NCBI GenBank assembly: GCA_963727015.1
Contig: CAVSEV010000016.1
Span: 186,001 to 250,000 of the forward strand
Length of the DNA stretch: 64,000 nucleotides
DNA from: DATFVJ01 sp963727015
Lineage (GTDB): Bacteria > Actinomycetota > Actinomycetes > Streptosporangiales > Streptosporangiaceae
Direction of reading: 5' to 3'
Shown here: positions 41,773-50,670 of the stretch, piece after piece
How the letters are laid out: every line of letters begins with the position of its first letter
Numbering within the stretch: the stretch's first letter is position 1
Program-made: the position numbers and the translations under genes
The notes under the pieces: model-generated
The model's database searches: none
What the model was told of the DNA's origin: nothing
Seen by the model: only the letters and a program-made list of their open reading frames with translations

Positions 41773-41864
41773 TCACCTGACCGATGTCTCCGCCTGAAAC
41801 TTGCAGCAATATCTGTCGTGCAAATGACAGGCATGATCCAGCGTCAACAGTTTGATCGGATCTC
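41773..41864 (+). promoter_or_regulatory. Leader element of the flavohemoprotein gene, copy B
   Basis: Copy B of the element at 34115-34202, with the inverted repeat TTGCA-N13-TGCAA at 41801-41823. The last block ends 16 bases before the GTG start of the flavohemoprotein. The exact 18-base block, the kept seven-base gap and the third block make chance similarity very unlikely. A regulator binding site, possibly for a NO- or redox-responsive repressor, is inferred. Confidence 0.85.
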
Positions 41865-41880
41865 TTAGGGCGAGGTCAGC

Positions 41881-43050
41881 GTGCCAAGATCAATCAACTG
41901 GTGGCGGCGGCGGAGAAAGGCGGGACTGTTGGACGCTGTCCGGCTGCGGGAAAGCTTCGCCCATGTCGCGACGCATGGTGACGAGTTCCCGCTGTTCTTC
42001 TACTCCGACCTGTTCATCAAGCATCCTGAGGTGCGGGAGCTATTCCCAGTCTCGATGGCGGCGCAGCGCGACCACCTCGTCGATGCGCTAGTCAAGATCG
42101 TTTCCCAGGTAGACAATGTGGATGATCTGACTGCGTTCCTCCAGGGATTGGGCCGTGATCATCGGAAGTTCGGCGCTGTCGCCGAGCACTATGACGCCAT
42201 GCGCGCCAGTCTGTTAGCGACCTTAGAACATTTTTCCGGGCCGGACTGGACACCGGAGCTGGCCGCCGATTGGAAGGCGGCCTACGAACTCATCGGCTCG
42301 GTCATGACCGCGGCGGCGCGCGAGGACGAACAACGACTGCGGCCGCCCTGGTGGCGGGGCACGGTCGTGGCCTACGAGCGGAGGAGGTTCGATGTCTCCG
42401 TGCTGTTCGTCCGGCCGGAGCCGCGAATGGACTACCTGCCGGGGCAGTCCGTGGCGGTCGAGTCCCCGAGCCGCCCGAAGCTGTGGCGCTACTACTCCAT
42501 GGCGAACGCGCCGCGTCGCGACGGGCTCCTGGAGTTCCATATCCGCCTGATCGACGGCGGCGCAGTGAGCATGGCGCTTACCAGCAGCACGATCGCTGAC
42601 ACCGAACTCAGGCTGGGACCTCCCGTCGGGGCCCTCACGCTGAGTCAACCCGTCTCCGGCCGGGACCTCTTGCTAGTGGCGGGAAGTACCGGACTGGCTC
42701 CGCTGAAAGCCATCCTCGATCAGTTGGCGGCCCTACCGCAGCCGCCAAGGGTGCACCTGTTCTTCGGCGCGCGGACTGCGGACGGACTGTATGACCTGGA
42801 CAGCCTGGAGAAGATGGCCGCCCAGCACTCGTGGCTGACCATAACGCCAGCCGTGTCAGCCGATTCTAAGTTCGCCGGCGAGACCGGCAGCCTCCCGGAT
42901 GTGGTGGCCCGGCACGGCGATTGGTCAGGGCACGATGCCTACCTGGCCGGCCCGACCGAGATGGTCCGGGAAACTGTCGCTCGGCTGGCTTCAGCGGGCA
43001 TGGCGCAGGAGCAGATACATATCGAGGATTTCGGGTGGAGCGAGCCTTGA
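41881..43050 (+). CDS. Flavohemoprotein (globin plus FAD/NAD reductase)
   Basis: A 389-residue flavohemoglobin. In the globin (about 1-150), His94 in GRDHRKF is the proximal haem ligand and Tyr41 in FFYSDLF fits position B10; Gln62 fits E7. The reductase has the FAD motif RYYSMAN with YLPGQSVAVE before it, and the nucleotide motif VAGSTGLAPLKAIL. It ends in HIEDFGW. The family converts nitric oxide to nitrate with oxygen and NAD(P)H, and can also pass electrons onward. The start is GTG behind GGGCGAGGTCAGC. It faces the nitric-oxide synthase gene and overlaps the next gene at TTGA, which suggests NO turnover as a unit. Confidence 0.94.
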   Translation: MPRSINWWRRRRKAGLLDAVRLRESFAHVATHGDEFPLFFYSDLFIKHPEVRELFPVSMAAQRDHLVDALVKIVSQVDNVDDLTAFLQGLGRDHRKFGAVAEHYDAMRASLLATLEHFSGPDWTPELAADWKAAYELIGSVMTAAAREDEQRLRPPWWRGTVVAYERRRFDVSVLFVRPEPRMDYLPGQSVAVESPSRPKLWRYYSMANAPRRDGLLEFHIRLIDGGAVSMALTSSTIADTELRLGPPVGALTLSQPVSGRDLLLVAGSTGLAPLKAILDQLAALPQPPRVHLFFGARTADGLYDLDSLEKMAAQHSWLTITPAVSADSKFAGETGSLPDVVARHGDWSGHDAYLAGPTEMVRETVARLASAGMAQEQIHIEDFGWSEP

Positions 43051-43742
43051 CAACAGTACGGTTCGACGAGCAGAGCAGGCTGACTCCGGATGAGCTGGAG
43101 ACCGTGACGTTCCCTGTGTCGCGGCTGGGGCGGCGAGGCTACGAGGAGGAGCCTGTCCACGAGTTCCTGAGCGAGGTGCACGCCGAGTTCGTGCGTCTGG
43201 TGAACGAGCGGGCGTCTTTGTGGCAGGAAGTTCAGCGGCTGCGCCGGCGGATTAACGCCGACAACGCCGACGGTGATCCGCACGCGGTGCTGTACGGTCA
43301 GGAAGACTCGCACATACACGCGGTGCGGATACTGTCAACCGCGCAAGTTACCGCCGATCGCTACGTGGCCGACGCCCAGGCTTACAGCAGCCGGGTAACC
43401 GAGGAGGCCAGGCTGCGCCGCGATGACATCATGCGAGAGGCCCAGCAGCACGCGGAAACCCTCGTCGAAGACGCTCATGCCAGAGCCCGCGAGGCGGCAG
43501 TTTCCGCGCTGGACGTCGCGGCGCCGCCGCAGACCGACCACGAGCGTCGGTCCGCGCAGGCCGAACTGGCGTATCTGCGTACCTACAGCGACGTCTACCG
43601 GGCACACCTGCGGGCTTACACCGAGGGTGTCCTGCGCGGTATCGAGGAGTGGGAGCACAAGGAAGCAGCCTCACTCCAGGAAGCAGCCTCACTCCAGGAA
43701 GCAGCACAGTGGCACACCGATCGCCGGAGCATCGGCCACTGA
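43047..43742 (+). CDS. DivIVA-domain coiled-coil protein
   Basis: A 231-residue protein. The N-terminus matches DivIVA (ELETVTFPVSRLGRRGYEEE, then VHEFLSEVHAEFVRLVNERA), followed by a long heptad-rich coil with LVEDAHARAREAAVSALDVA. Near the end an 18-bp repeat encodes EAASLQ twice. DivIVA proteins mark poles and tips and recruit cell-wall machinery. The likely start is TTG at 43047, which shares bases with the flavohemoprotein stop (TTGA) and has GGTGGAG six bases upstream; a GTG at 43035 is possible. Translational coupling of a NO-detoxifying enzyme with a DivIVA-like protein is unusual. Confidence 0.87.
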   Translation: MTTVRFDEQSRLTPDELETVTFPVSRLGRRGYEEEPVHEFLSEVHAEFVRLVNERASLWQEVQRLRRRINADNADGDPHAVLYGQEDSHIHAVRILSTAQVTADRYVADAQAYSSRVTEEARLRRDDIMREAQQHAETLVEDAHARAREAAVSALDVAAPPQTDHERRSAQAELAYLRTYSDVYRAHLRAYTEGVLRGIEEWEHKEAASLQEAASLQEAAQWHTDRRSIGH

Positions 43743-43793
43743 CGGCGGCGCACATCGACTTTCTTGAAAGACGGCGCGGAGCATCTCGTCGGG

Positions 43794-44993
43794 CTATCCA
43801 GGCGCTGGGTGGCGGTAGAAGTTCGGTGCCTGGTCGAAATCCTGGTAGTAGCGGTGGAAGACCGGGGTCGCGGAAGACGCGGCAGGCGGCACGATCCAGG
43901 TCCAGTCCGCCGGGCACACCCGGCCCTGCCGCTCTTCCCGTTCCATGTGCTGGAGAAAGCGAACCGACTCGGTGTGATGATCAGTGATCGTTACGCCGGC
44001 GGTGCTGAACGAATGCAGGACCGCGAGGTTGAGCTCGGTCATTGCCTTGTCTTTCCACAAGGTCCGGTCGCTGGCCGTGGACAGGCCCATGTGCCTGGCG
44101 ATCACCGGCAGCTGGTCGTAGCGGCCAGGGTCGCCGAGGTCGCGCGATCCGATCTCCGTGCACATGTACCAGCCGTTGAATGGCGCGGCGGGGTAACAGA
44201 TGCCGCCGACCTCCAGGTACATGTCGCTGATCACCGGGACGGCATACCACCGCAGCCCGAGGTCGGCGAACCAGCGTAACTCCGGATGCCTGATGATTAC
44301 TTCGAGTACTGCGTCGGCGGGTAGCTCATGCAGCGTGACCGGCCCGCCGGCCTCCTGCACGAGCAGGGGGAGTATGTCGAACCGGCCGGCCGGGTGGCCG
44401 CCTTGCCAGCCGAGGTCGCGGGCAAGGCGGGTGATGTCCGCGTTCGGCGGGTCACCGATGACGGCGCCGTCGGCGGTCTTGTAACCCGCATACCCGACTA
44501 CCTGCGAATTGAGGATCCGCGGACCTGGCCGGTCCGGCGCGTCCGGCGCGAACACGGTGATCACCGGCCGGATCCGGCTGTTGTTCGTTGCCTCACGCAG
44601 GTGCACGACCGACTCGGCGGCGATGTCCGATGCCGCGGTGACCTCGCGGCGGTCGCGCACCCGCAGGCTGCGCCAATACAGTCGCCCGATACACCGCGAG
44701 CTGTTCCGCCAGGCGACACGCGCGCCGAATGCCAGCTCAGCCGGAGTGTGCCGGTAGGTGCCCACCGTCTCGATCTCGCGGCGGACCTGCCGTAGCCGCC
44801 TGCCGGGCGGCCCCGCGCGATTCTCGCTGTGGAACAGCGTGATGAACCGCTCGGCGCTGACTAGCAGGCTGTCAAGGGCGAACGAGTCATCGGCCGCCAG
44901 GGACCGCCTGACAGGAAGCACGCCCAGGTCGGCGGCCAGACCGGTCTCAGTTTCGTCCGCCGCCACCGGGCAGGCCCGCAAATACGGGGCCAT
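43794..44993 (-). CDS. Nitric-oxide synthase oxygenase
   Basis: A 399-residue bacterial NOS oxygenase. Haem ligation is by Cys101 in WRNSSRCIGRLYW. The substrate site has Glu280 in APFNGWYMCTEIGSRDL, which holds the arginine guanidinium. ATNNSRIRP and the end W-T-W-I-V-P-P also match. No reductase domain is fused, so electrons must come from a separate flavoprotein; the flavohemoprotein encoded opposite is one candidate. The ATG at 44993 is chosen with GCGGGG upstream because bacterial NOS proteins are 350-400 residues; upstream codons to 45179 look unrelated. It is convergent with the DivIVA gene (51 bases apart). Confidence 0.95.
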   Translation of the reverse strand: MAPYLRACPVAADETETGLAADLGVLPVRRSLAADDSFALDSLLVSAERFITLFHSENRAGPPGRRLRQVRREIETVGTYRHTPAELAFGARVAWRNSSRCIGRLYWRSLRVRDRREVTAASDIAAESVVHLREATNNSRIRPVITVFAPDAPDRPGPRILNSQVVGYAGYKTADGAVIGDPPNADITRLARDLGWQGGHPAGRFDILPLLVQEAGGPVTLHELPADAVLEVIIRHPELRWFADLGLRWYAVPVISDMYLEVGGICYPAAPFNGWYMCTEIGSRDLGDPGRYDQLPVIARHMGLSTASDRTLWKDKAMTELNLAVLHSFSTAGVTITDHHTESVRFLQHMEREERQGRVCPADWTWIVPPAASSATPVFHRYYQDFDQAPNFYRHPAPG

Positions 44994-45513
44994 GAAGGAT
45001 TCCCCGCCTGATTCCTGGCCGTGGGCGCGGCCGCGCGGCCGGCCGCGATCAGGAATACGCCGGCGAGAATCCGGAAGGATCCGGCCCTGGTTCAGACCCA
45101 CGTAGCCCTCCCTGGGTAGTCCGCCCTTCGGCAGCTGGAAGCCGGTGACTTCCGCTGCCGGGAACTGCGGCACAAGCATGCGCTACCAGGCCGGACGCCC
45201 GTATTGCATTCGCGTTGATGCCTGCCTTGCACTCCAGGTCACACGCGCAAGCCTGGTGCGCCCAGGACACGGCCAGCCGGGCTCCCGGGCGGATGGCCAG
45301 GACCGGCCCTGACACACTCTGGTCCGCTTAGAACCACTTAAGACCGGGGCAGGACGTCTACATTCAGGTTCCCGGACCGACGCCGACAGCGCTGCCGTCC
45401 TGCCCGCCCGGCATCCGGTTCCGCACACGCGGAACAGAACTCCTGCACGAGCGTACCGAACTCGGGGTCCGTCGCGGCAATACGCTCAGTGCTCCGGCAG
45501 GCATACCGGACAT
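44994..45513. other. Intergenic region upstream of the NOS gene
   Basis: About 520 bases without a supported gene. It should contain the NOS promoter. The TTGCA-N13-TGCAA operator of the flavohemoprotein is not found here, although loose TTGCA words occur around 45206-45230. Confidence 0.45.
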
Positions 45514-45672
45514 ATCATCCGCGCCCCGGCGCGGGCAGCTTCCAGCTCATCCGCGCCCCGGCGCGGGCAGCTTCCAGCTCATCCGCGCCCCGGCGCGGGC
45601 AGCTTCCAGCTCATCCGCGCCCCGGCGCGGGCAGCTTCCAGCTCATCCGGCCCCGGCGCGGGCAGCTTCCAG
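45514..45672. repeat. Five 32-bp tandem repeats, each with a GC hairpin
   Basis: Units start at 45514, 45546, 45578, 45610 and 45642. The middle three are identical, the first differs at its first base and the last has one base deleted. Each contains ccgcgc-cccg-gcgcgg, a small perfect hairpin, followed by gcagcttccag. The array lies between the convergent ends or promoters of NOS and SARP genes. There are no spacers, so it is not CRISPR. Confidence 0.92.
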
Positions 45673-45876
45673 CGCGGTGGCCTCGTCGTGTCCGGACCTG
45701 TCGTGGACCAGCGGCACCAGCGCGCTCGGGTTTCTCCGTCCTCCGGCCCTGCCTAGCCGGCCGGGTAGCCCCGGGACCTTGGCCGCCGATGCCGAGGCCG
45801 TCGAAAACATGATGGGGCCGGCCCTCAGATCCAGTTCCCTCCGCTATCGCGCACGGCCAGCGGCTGTACGCCCCGG
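45673..45876. other. Spacer after the repeat array
   Basis: 200 bases downstream of the SARP gene stop, without a gene. No clear terminator other than the hairpin array itself. Confidence 0.35.
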
Positions 45877-48800
45877 CTAGGAGATGCGCCGGTCGGAGGC
45901 GGGGTTCATGGTCTCTATACGTATCCGGGCCGACTCCGCCTCTGGCACGCCGAGCCGTTCGAAGATGTCCAGGGCCTGCCTAAACACGATCCGCGCGGCA
46001 TAGGGGCGCTGCGTGTTGAGCGTCGACTCTGCGATTCCTTCGAGGATTTTGGCCTCCTCGTAGGGGTCACCGATCTCCCTGGCCAGCGTGAGAGCGGTGC
46101 GGTAATGATCAAATGCCTCGCCGTGCTGGCCAGATCCGCGACGCACGTCGGCTATGCTGCGAAGTGCGATCACCTGCTGGGACAAATTCCCAATCTCCTC
46201 AGCGATCAATTTCGCCTTCTGGTGGTGAATCAACGCCATATCATAGCACTCTGCGCTTTGATAAATTGCGCCAATGTCATTGAGCACGTCGGCTTCATCC
46301 GGAAGATCTCCGATGTCACGGTATATGGCGAGTGCCCGCCGGCAAGCAGCGAGAGCTTCCTCGTGGCTGCCTTTGTAATGGTGCACACCCCCAATGTTAT
46401 GGTACAGAATCGCTTGGCTTTGCACTCCGCCTATCTCGCTGAATATTTCCAGTGACTTCTGGTAGGCTTCGAGCGCGTCTCTGTGATAACCGCAATACCG
46501 TTGCATCCTTCCTAAATTGTTGAGGGTTTTCGCCTCGCCACGTCTGTCGCCGACGTCACGGTAGAGCGAAAGCGCTTGACGGAGGTGGCCCATTGCGTCG
46601 GGATAGCGCCCAAGGTGCCAGCAGGCGATCCCGGAATGACTCAATGTGTTGGCCACGCCACGCTGGTCCGCGGCGCCGTCGTACAGAATCCTGGCTTCGT
46701 GGAAGTAGGCGAGGGCCTCACGGGAACGGGCCGTACGCTGGTGGGCCAGGCCTATCTGGTCGAGGGCTTCGGCCTCGCCTCGCCGGTCGGCCAGCGACCG
46801 GTAAATCGCCGCGGCGTCCTCAGCGAGGGGAAGCGTCGCCTCTGGGCGGCCGGTCTGCTGGCTCACGGCGCTTAGCTCCAGCGACGCCTGCGCAATCCTG
46901 GCCGGATCAGCGAGGTCACGGCAGGCCTGCAGGGCGAGGGTGTGGGCCGTGATTGCTTCATGCCAGTACGCCCCAGTCTCCACAAAGTCGCCCAGCACAT
47001 GAGTGAGATCGGCGCACTTCCGCTTCCATTCGTGCCTGCCCGCGTGCTGCGCGGCCTGCAGGATGTTGCGCCATTCCAATTCCAGCCAGCCTGCAGCGTC
47101 TTCCTGCGTGCCCAATGCCGGGCCCGCGGCTGGTACATGGGTGACCGATACGGGCATCCGGCGTCGGAACGGATGAAGTACCCGGTCCGCCTTATCGGCT
47201 GTGTGCAGATAGTAGTCAAGGAGCCTGGCGACGGCCTGTCGCTGCTCGGGCTCGGGATCATCACGCGCCGCGCGCAAGGCCGCGTATCCGCGGATGAGGT
47301 CGTGGAAACGGAACCGGCCGTCTGGGGCTGCTGCCAGCAGGTGATGATCGAACAGAGTGGCTAAAGCTTTTTCTGCTTCGGCGAGAGTGCAGCCGCCCAG
47401 GGCTGCGGCCGTCTGCAGGCTGACAGATGCGCAAGGGCTCACGCCCAGCCGTCGGAAGATCCGCTGGTGGTCCGGTTCAAGCGCACGGTAGGACAGGTCG
47501 AAGGCAGACATCACCTCCGGGCTTGCTGCGCCTGAGCCGCCAAGCCGCACGGGAGACTGCGATAATTGCTCGATCAGGTCGTCGAGCCTCGGTGGGTAGC
47601 CTTGCGCGAGCCCGCCGGCGGTGAGCTGGATCGCGAGCGGCAAGCGCCCGCATAGTCCAACGGCTGTGGCGACCTTGTCATCGTCCTGGACCCTGTCTTG
47701 CCCCGCGATCCGCCGGAACAGCGTGATCGCGTCATCGGTGGACAGTACGTCGAGGGTCAGCGTGCGGGCGCCCTGAAGGTCAGGGAGCCTGCGCCGGGTG
47801 GTGATCAAGATCAGGCACCGGCCCGCCACTGGCAGGAGCGGGCGGATCTGGTCGTGCCTGGCAGCGTCGTCGAGAATCACGACGGTACGGCGGCGGCTCA
47901 GCTGTGCCCGCCACAGCGCGGCGCGCTCACCGATAGCGTCAGGTATCTGGTTGGACGGCACGGTCAGCATCCGGAGCAGGCGGTGCAGTGCCTCGGCTGG
48001 GTCGAGCGAGGGGCTCCCCGGGTTATGGGTACGAAGGCTGAGGTAGAACACCCCATCCGGGTACTGGCCGGAGACAACCCGGGCAGCATGGACCGCAAGC
48101 GCGGTCTTTCCCACACCGGGCATGCCCTCGATGACGCTGATCGCGGGGGTGTCGCCGTGCTCCCCAGTGAGCAGGCCGAGTTCCTCGCTGCGGCCCACGA
48201 ATTCCACCGTCTCGGGCGGAAGGGTGTCTGGCCGTGACACCCGGCCTGCTGACCGTGACACCTGGCCTAGATGCTGGCCGGCGAGCCTCACGGCAAGCTG
48301 GGGATCGCGGCGCAGGATGAGCTGATGGAGTTCGGACAGCATTGGCCCGGGTTCTGTGCCCTGCTCAGCGATAAGGCGGCTGCGGGTTTCCCGGTAGAGG
48401 TTAAGTGCGTCGCCTGGCCTGCCGTTCCAGTAAAGAGCCGTCATCTGGTGGGCGATGAACGTCTCATCCAGCGGGTACTGAGCCAGCAGATGGTGCAGCT
48501 CCCCTACCAGGTCGGCATGCCGGCCAAGCTCCATTTCGCACTCGACGCGCTCCAGGATCGCCGCCCGACGCTCCTCTTCGAGGCTGTCACGCATCCGCGC
48601 CACCCAGTCGCCGGGGATCCCTGCCAGCGCCTGGCCGCGCCAGAGCCCGTCCGCCTCGCGCAGCATCCAGGAAGCGTGATCGTAGTCGCCGCTTGCGGTC
48701 AGCGCGTTCGCTTGCCGGCGCAATCGGCGGAACTGATGCAAGTCGACCGCCTCAGGATCGACGTCGAGCACATAGCCTCTCGCCCGCGCCACCAGCCGTA

Positions 48801-49041
48801 CGCGATCGCCCAGCGCATGCCGGAGTGACGCTCGAAGCCGGGTGATGTAGACGGAGAGACTCTCTCGTGCCTTCGGCGGCGGACGGGTATCCCACAGCCT
48901 GTCAATGAGTACCTCCACCGGCACTATCGTGCGCGGCGTCAACAGGAGGACGGCCAGGACACACCGCGCCCTGGCTGAACCAAGATCACGTTGCTGCCCG
49001 GCCGACCAGAGTTCAATCGGCCCGAGCGCCCGGAATTCCAT
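45877..49041 (-). CDS. AfsR/SARP-type regulator with NB-ARC and TPR domains
   Basis: A 1054-residue regulator. It has an OmpR-like DNA-binding domain (about 1-95: LGPIELWSAGQQ, ESLSVYITRLRASLRHALGD) and a bacterial transcriptional activation domain (about 97-245: HASWMLREADGLWRGQALAG, GRPGDALNLYRETRSRLIAE). An NB-ARC ATPase follows (EGMPGVGKTALAV, VVILDDAA, GLCGRLPLAIQLTAGG), then seven or more tetratricopeptide repeats at the end (SEIGGVQSQAILYHNIGGVH and relatives). AfsR-like proteins activate secondary metabolism and development genes, often under Ser/Thr kinase control. The ATG at 49041 follows GCGAGGCGATC. It lies behind the NOS gene with the repeat array between; direct control of NOS is possible but unproven. 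Confidence 0.94.
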   Translation of the reverse strand: MEFRALGPIELWSAGQQRDLGSARARCVLAVLLLTPRTIVPVEVLIDRLWDTRPPPKARESLSVYITRLRASLRHALGDRVRLVARARGYVLDVDPEAVDLHQFRRLRRQANALTASGDYDHASWMLREADGLWRGQALAGIPGDWVARMRDSLEEERRAAILERVECEMELGRHADLVGELHHLLAQYPLDETFIAHQMTALYWNGRPGDALNLYRETRSRLIAEQGTEPGPMLSELHQLILRRDPQLAVRLAGQHLGQVSRSAGRVSRPDTLPPETVEFVGRSEELGLLTGEHGDTPAISVIEGMPGVGKTALAVHAARVVSGQYPDGVFYLSLRTHNPGSPSLDPAEALHRLLRMLTVPSNQIPDAIGERAALWRAQLSRRRTVVILDDAARHDQIRPLLPVAGRCLILITTRRRLPDLQGARTLTLDVLSTDDAITLFRRIAGQDRVQDDDKVATAVGLCGRLPLAIQLTAGGLAQGYPPRLDDLIEQLSQSPVRLGGSGAASPEVMSAFDLSYRALEPDHQRIFRRLGVSPCASVSLQTAAALGGCTLAEAEKALATLFDHHLLAAAPDGRFRFHDLIRGYAALRAARDDPEPEQRQAVARLLDYYLHTADKADRVLHPFRRRMPVSVTHVPAAGPALGTQEDAAGWLELEWRNILQAAQHAGRHEWKRKCADLTHVLGDFVETGAYWHEAITAHTLALQACRDLADPARIAQASLELSAVSQQTGRPEATLPLAEDAAAIYRSLADRRGEAEALDQIGLAHQRTARSREALAYFHEARILYDGAADQRGVANTLSHSGIACWHLGRYPDAMGHLRQALSLYRDVGDRRGEAKTLNNLGRMQRYCGYHRDALEAYQKSLEIFSEIGGVQSQAILYHNIGGVHHYKGSHEEALAACRRALAIYRDIGDLPDEADVLNDIGAIYQSAECYDMALIHHQKAKLIAEEIGNLSQQVIALRSIADVRRGSGQHGEAFDHYRTALTLAREIGDPYEEAKILEGIAESTLNTQRPYAARIVFRQALDIFERLGVPEAESARIRIETMNPASDRRIS

Positions 49042-50044
49042 GATCGCCTCGCATTTCCTACCGCCTGTGGACAAGCACGCAGCTGGTACTCGAAGGAGGT
49101 GTACGGAAACATCGGCCGCACTAATACCCGTTTTGGCAGTTGTCACTCGAATCCCCTGAGGATCAGCTGGAATGAAGAAATGATCACGCTCCTTCGGTTT
49201 GCAGCGGATGCAATGAAATTTGCACTGCAGGTTTCACGATTGCGCTCGCAGGCCTGCAATGCCCGTAGAATAGCGCATTTGCATAATGGTTGGGGCCTTG
49301 CGATGGCCGGTAATGCTGAGTGAGAGCCGGTGCGGTACAGGCTGGCGTGGCATGACGCGACTAGTGAGATGTCCCGTTGTTAAAGGGATCTGGGGAAGCT
49401 CCCGGTAGAAGAGGCGGGCTCCTCGCGGCATTGGCTGGCGGCGGCGATGATCGGCGCGCTGTGCCGAAACTTGCCGGCTACCTCAACGCGATGGCGCGCG
49501 GCTGCGGCTTGCCGCTGGCCACGCGAGGCGCGAATGCCGTCCACCACGTCCCCTCTGTCAGGTACTTACCCGGGTGACCAGTGGCTCGCGGGCATCAGCC
49601 GGAGCGCGCACCTGATACGCGCACCTGATACGCGCACCTGATAATGGCGGCGCGCACCTGATAATGGCAGCGCTCGGCCAACGTGGCGCGGGCGGTCAGC
49701 CCGCGCATCGCCGGGAGAAGTCGTGTGCCGCGACCCAGCGCAGCACGCTCGTATCCGTCTGGCGGGGCACAGCCACCCGCCTGCCCGGCCAGGTCATCGC
49801 CGTCAGCCGTCGCGGCCGCAATCACCGCGATAGGCCAATGCTTGCCGTGCTACCCACCGAAAGGGACGGCAGTGGTCCGTGCGGCCCGAGCGGCGCGGCT
49901 CCCTGCGCGCCACTGACAACACCGTGCACGCCTGGCAAGATGTCGCCCGGATCGATCCGAATGTCATACGCCGAGATGGCTTCTGGTGTAATTTCTCCTT
50001 CTTAGGCACTCTGCTTTCCAGTTACCGATGAGGGGATCTTCCTG
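49042..50044. other. Long intergenic region with short repeats
   Basis: 1 kb without a supported gene. TGCAA-N6-TTGCA at 49209-49224 lies about 170 bases upstream of the SARP start. A 13-bp unit cgcgcacctgata is repeated in tandem at 49605, 49618 and 49631 and again at 49651. The segment 49386-49570 reads weakly like a decayed protein (KLAGYLNAMARGCGLPLATR) but lacks start, stop and family match. Confidence 0.45.
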
Positions 50045-50332
50045 ATGAAGACTCATAGGTGGTCAAGGTACGTCATCATGCGGGCTAGCGGATCGGTGGG
50101 CAGCGCCATCAGTGAACCCTCGACAGAGACGGTTAGCGCCTGCACACGCAGGATTATGATTCTGGCTCTCGTGTTGGGCGGTCTCGGTGCCGCAGCGTCG
50201 GCATCGCCGCTGCACAGCAGCACTGGCCATGTCCAGGCGAGTGCACACCGGCCAGCGGAAAGCGTTGCTCGCCCGGCGCACACTGAGTCGATAAGCTCCC
50301 GCCATTTGAGGCCATTGCCCTGGATTTATTGA
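50045..50332 (+). CDS. Possible small secreted protein
   Basis: A 95-residue frame with GAGGGGATCTTCCTG before its ATG. A hydrophobic segment preceded by arginines (RRIMILALVLGGLGAAASA) at about residues 36-54 could be a signal peptide if translation starts at a later ATG, near 50150. The rest is His/Ser/Pro-rich and ends LPWIY. Evidence is limited to the ribosome site and the hydrophobic run. Confidence 0.4.
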   Translation: MKTHRWSRYVIMRASGSVGSAISEPSTETVSACTRRIMILALVLGGLGAAASASPLHSSTGHVQASAHRPAESVARPAHTESISSRHLRPLPWIY

Positions 50333-50670
50333 CCCAGGATCATGTCCTGGCGGCATGCACCCTCGATCTCGTCACGCGACATGGTCGCATTCGGCCTGCT
50401 CCCCATTCCTGCTGAATGAGGGATCGGCACATCCAAAACGTCGTGATCTTCAGCGGTATGATGGTATTTATTCCTGCCACTGCTGCCGTTTCGTGGGAAT
50501 TTTCAGCCGTTAATGCGGAAGCCTTGCGCATATGGGTGCCGTGAAGGTGACGGGGAGTTCGCGGAGGCCACGGAGAATGAAACTGGGCTGGCGGTGAAGC
50601 TGTGCGGCGGGCTTGGCCAGGGCAAGGCCGGGCAGGCGCTGTATCAGGGTTTGGAGGGCGATGCCGGCTT

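Noticed and set aside
41359..41868. Plus-strand frame with Gly-Pro repeats
   Set aside because: The GPGPGP run is only the translation of the GGTCCT array, and the frame covers the regulatory leader.
45514..45672. Possible CRISPR array
   Set aside because: The 32-bp units are directly adjacent with no unique spacers and no cas genes are nearby.
49209..49224. TGCAA-N6-TTGCA upstream of the SARP gene as a third copy of the NO-type operator
   Set aside because: Spacing and orientation of the arms differ from TTGCA-N13-TGCAA and none of the flanking blocks is present.
49386..49577. Possible transposase fragment
   Set aside because: Only a short stretch looks protein-like; no family motif, start or ends could be found.
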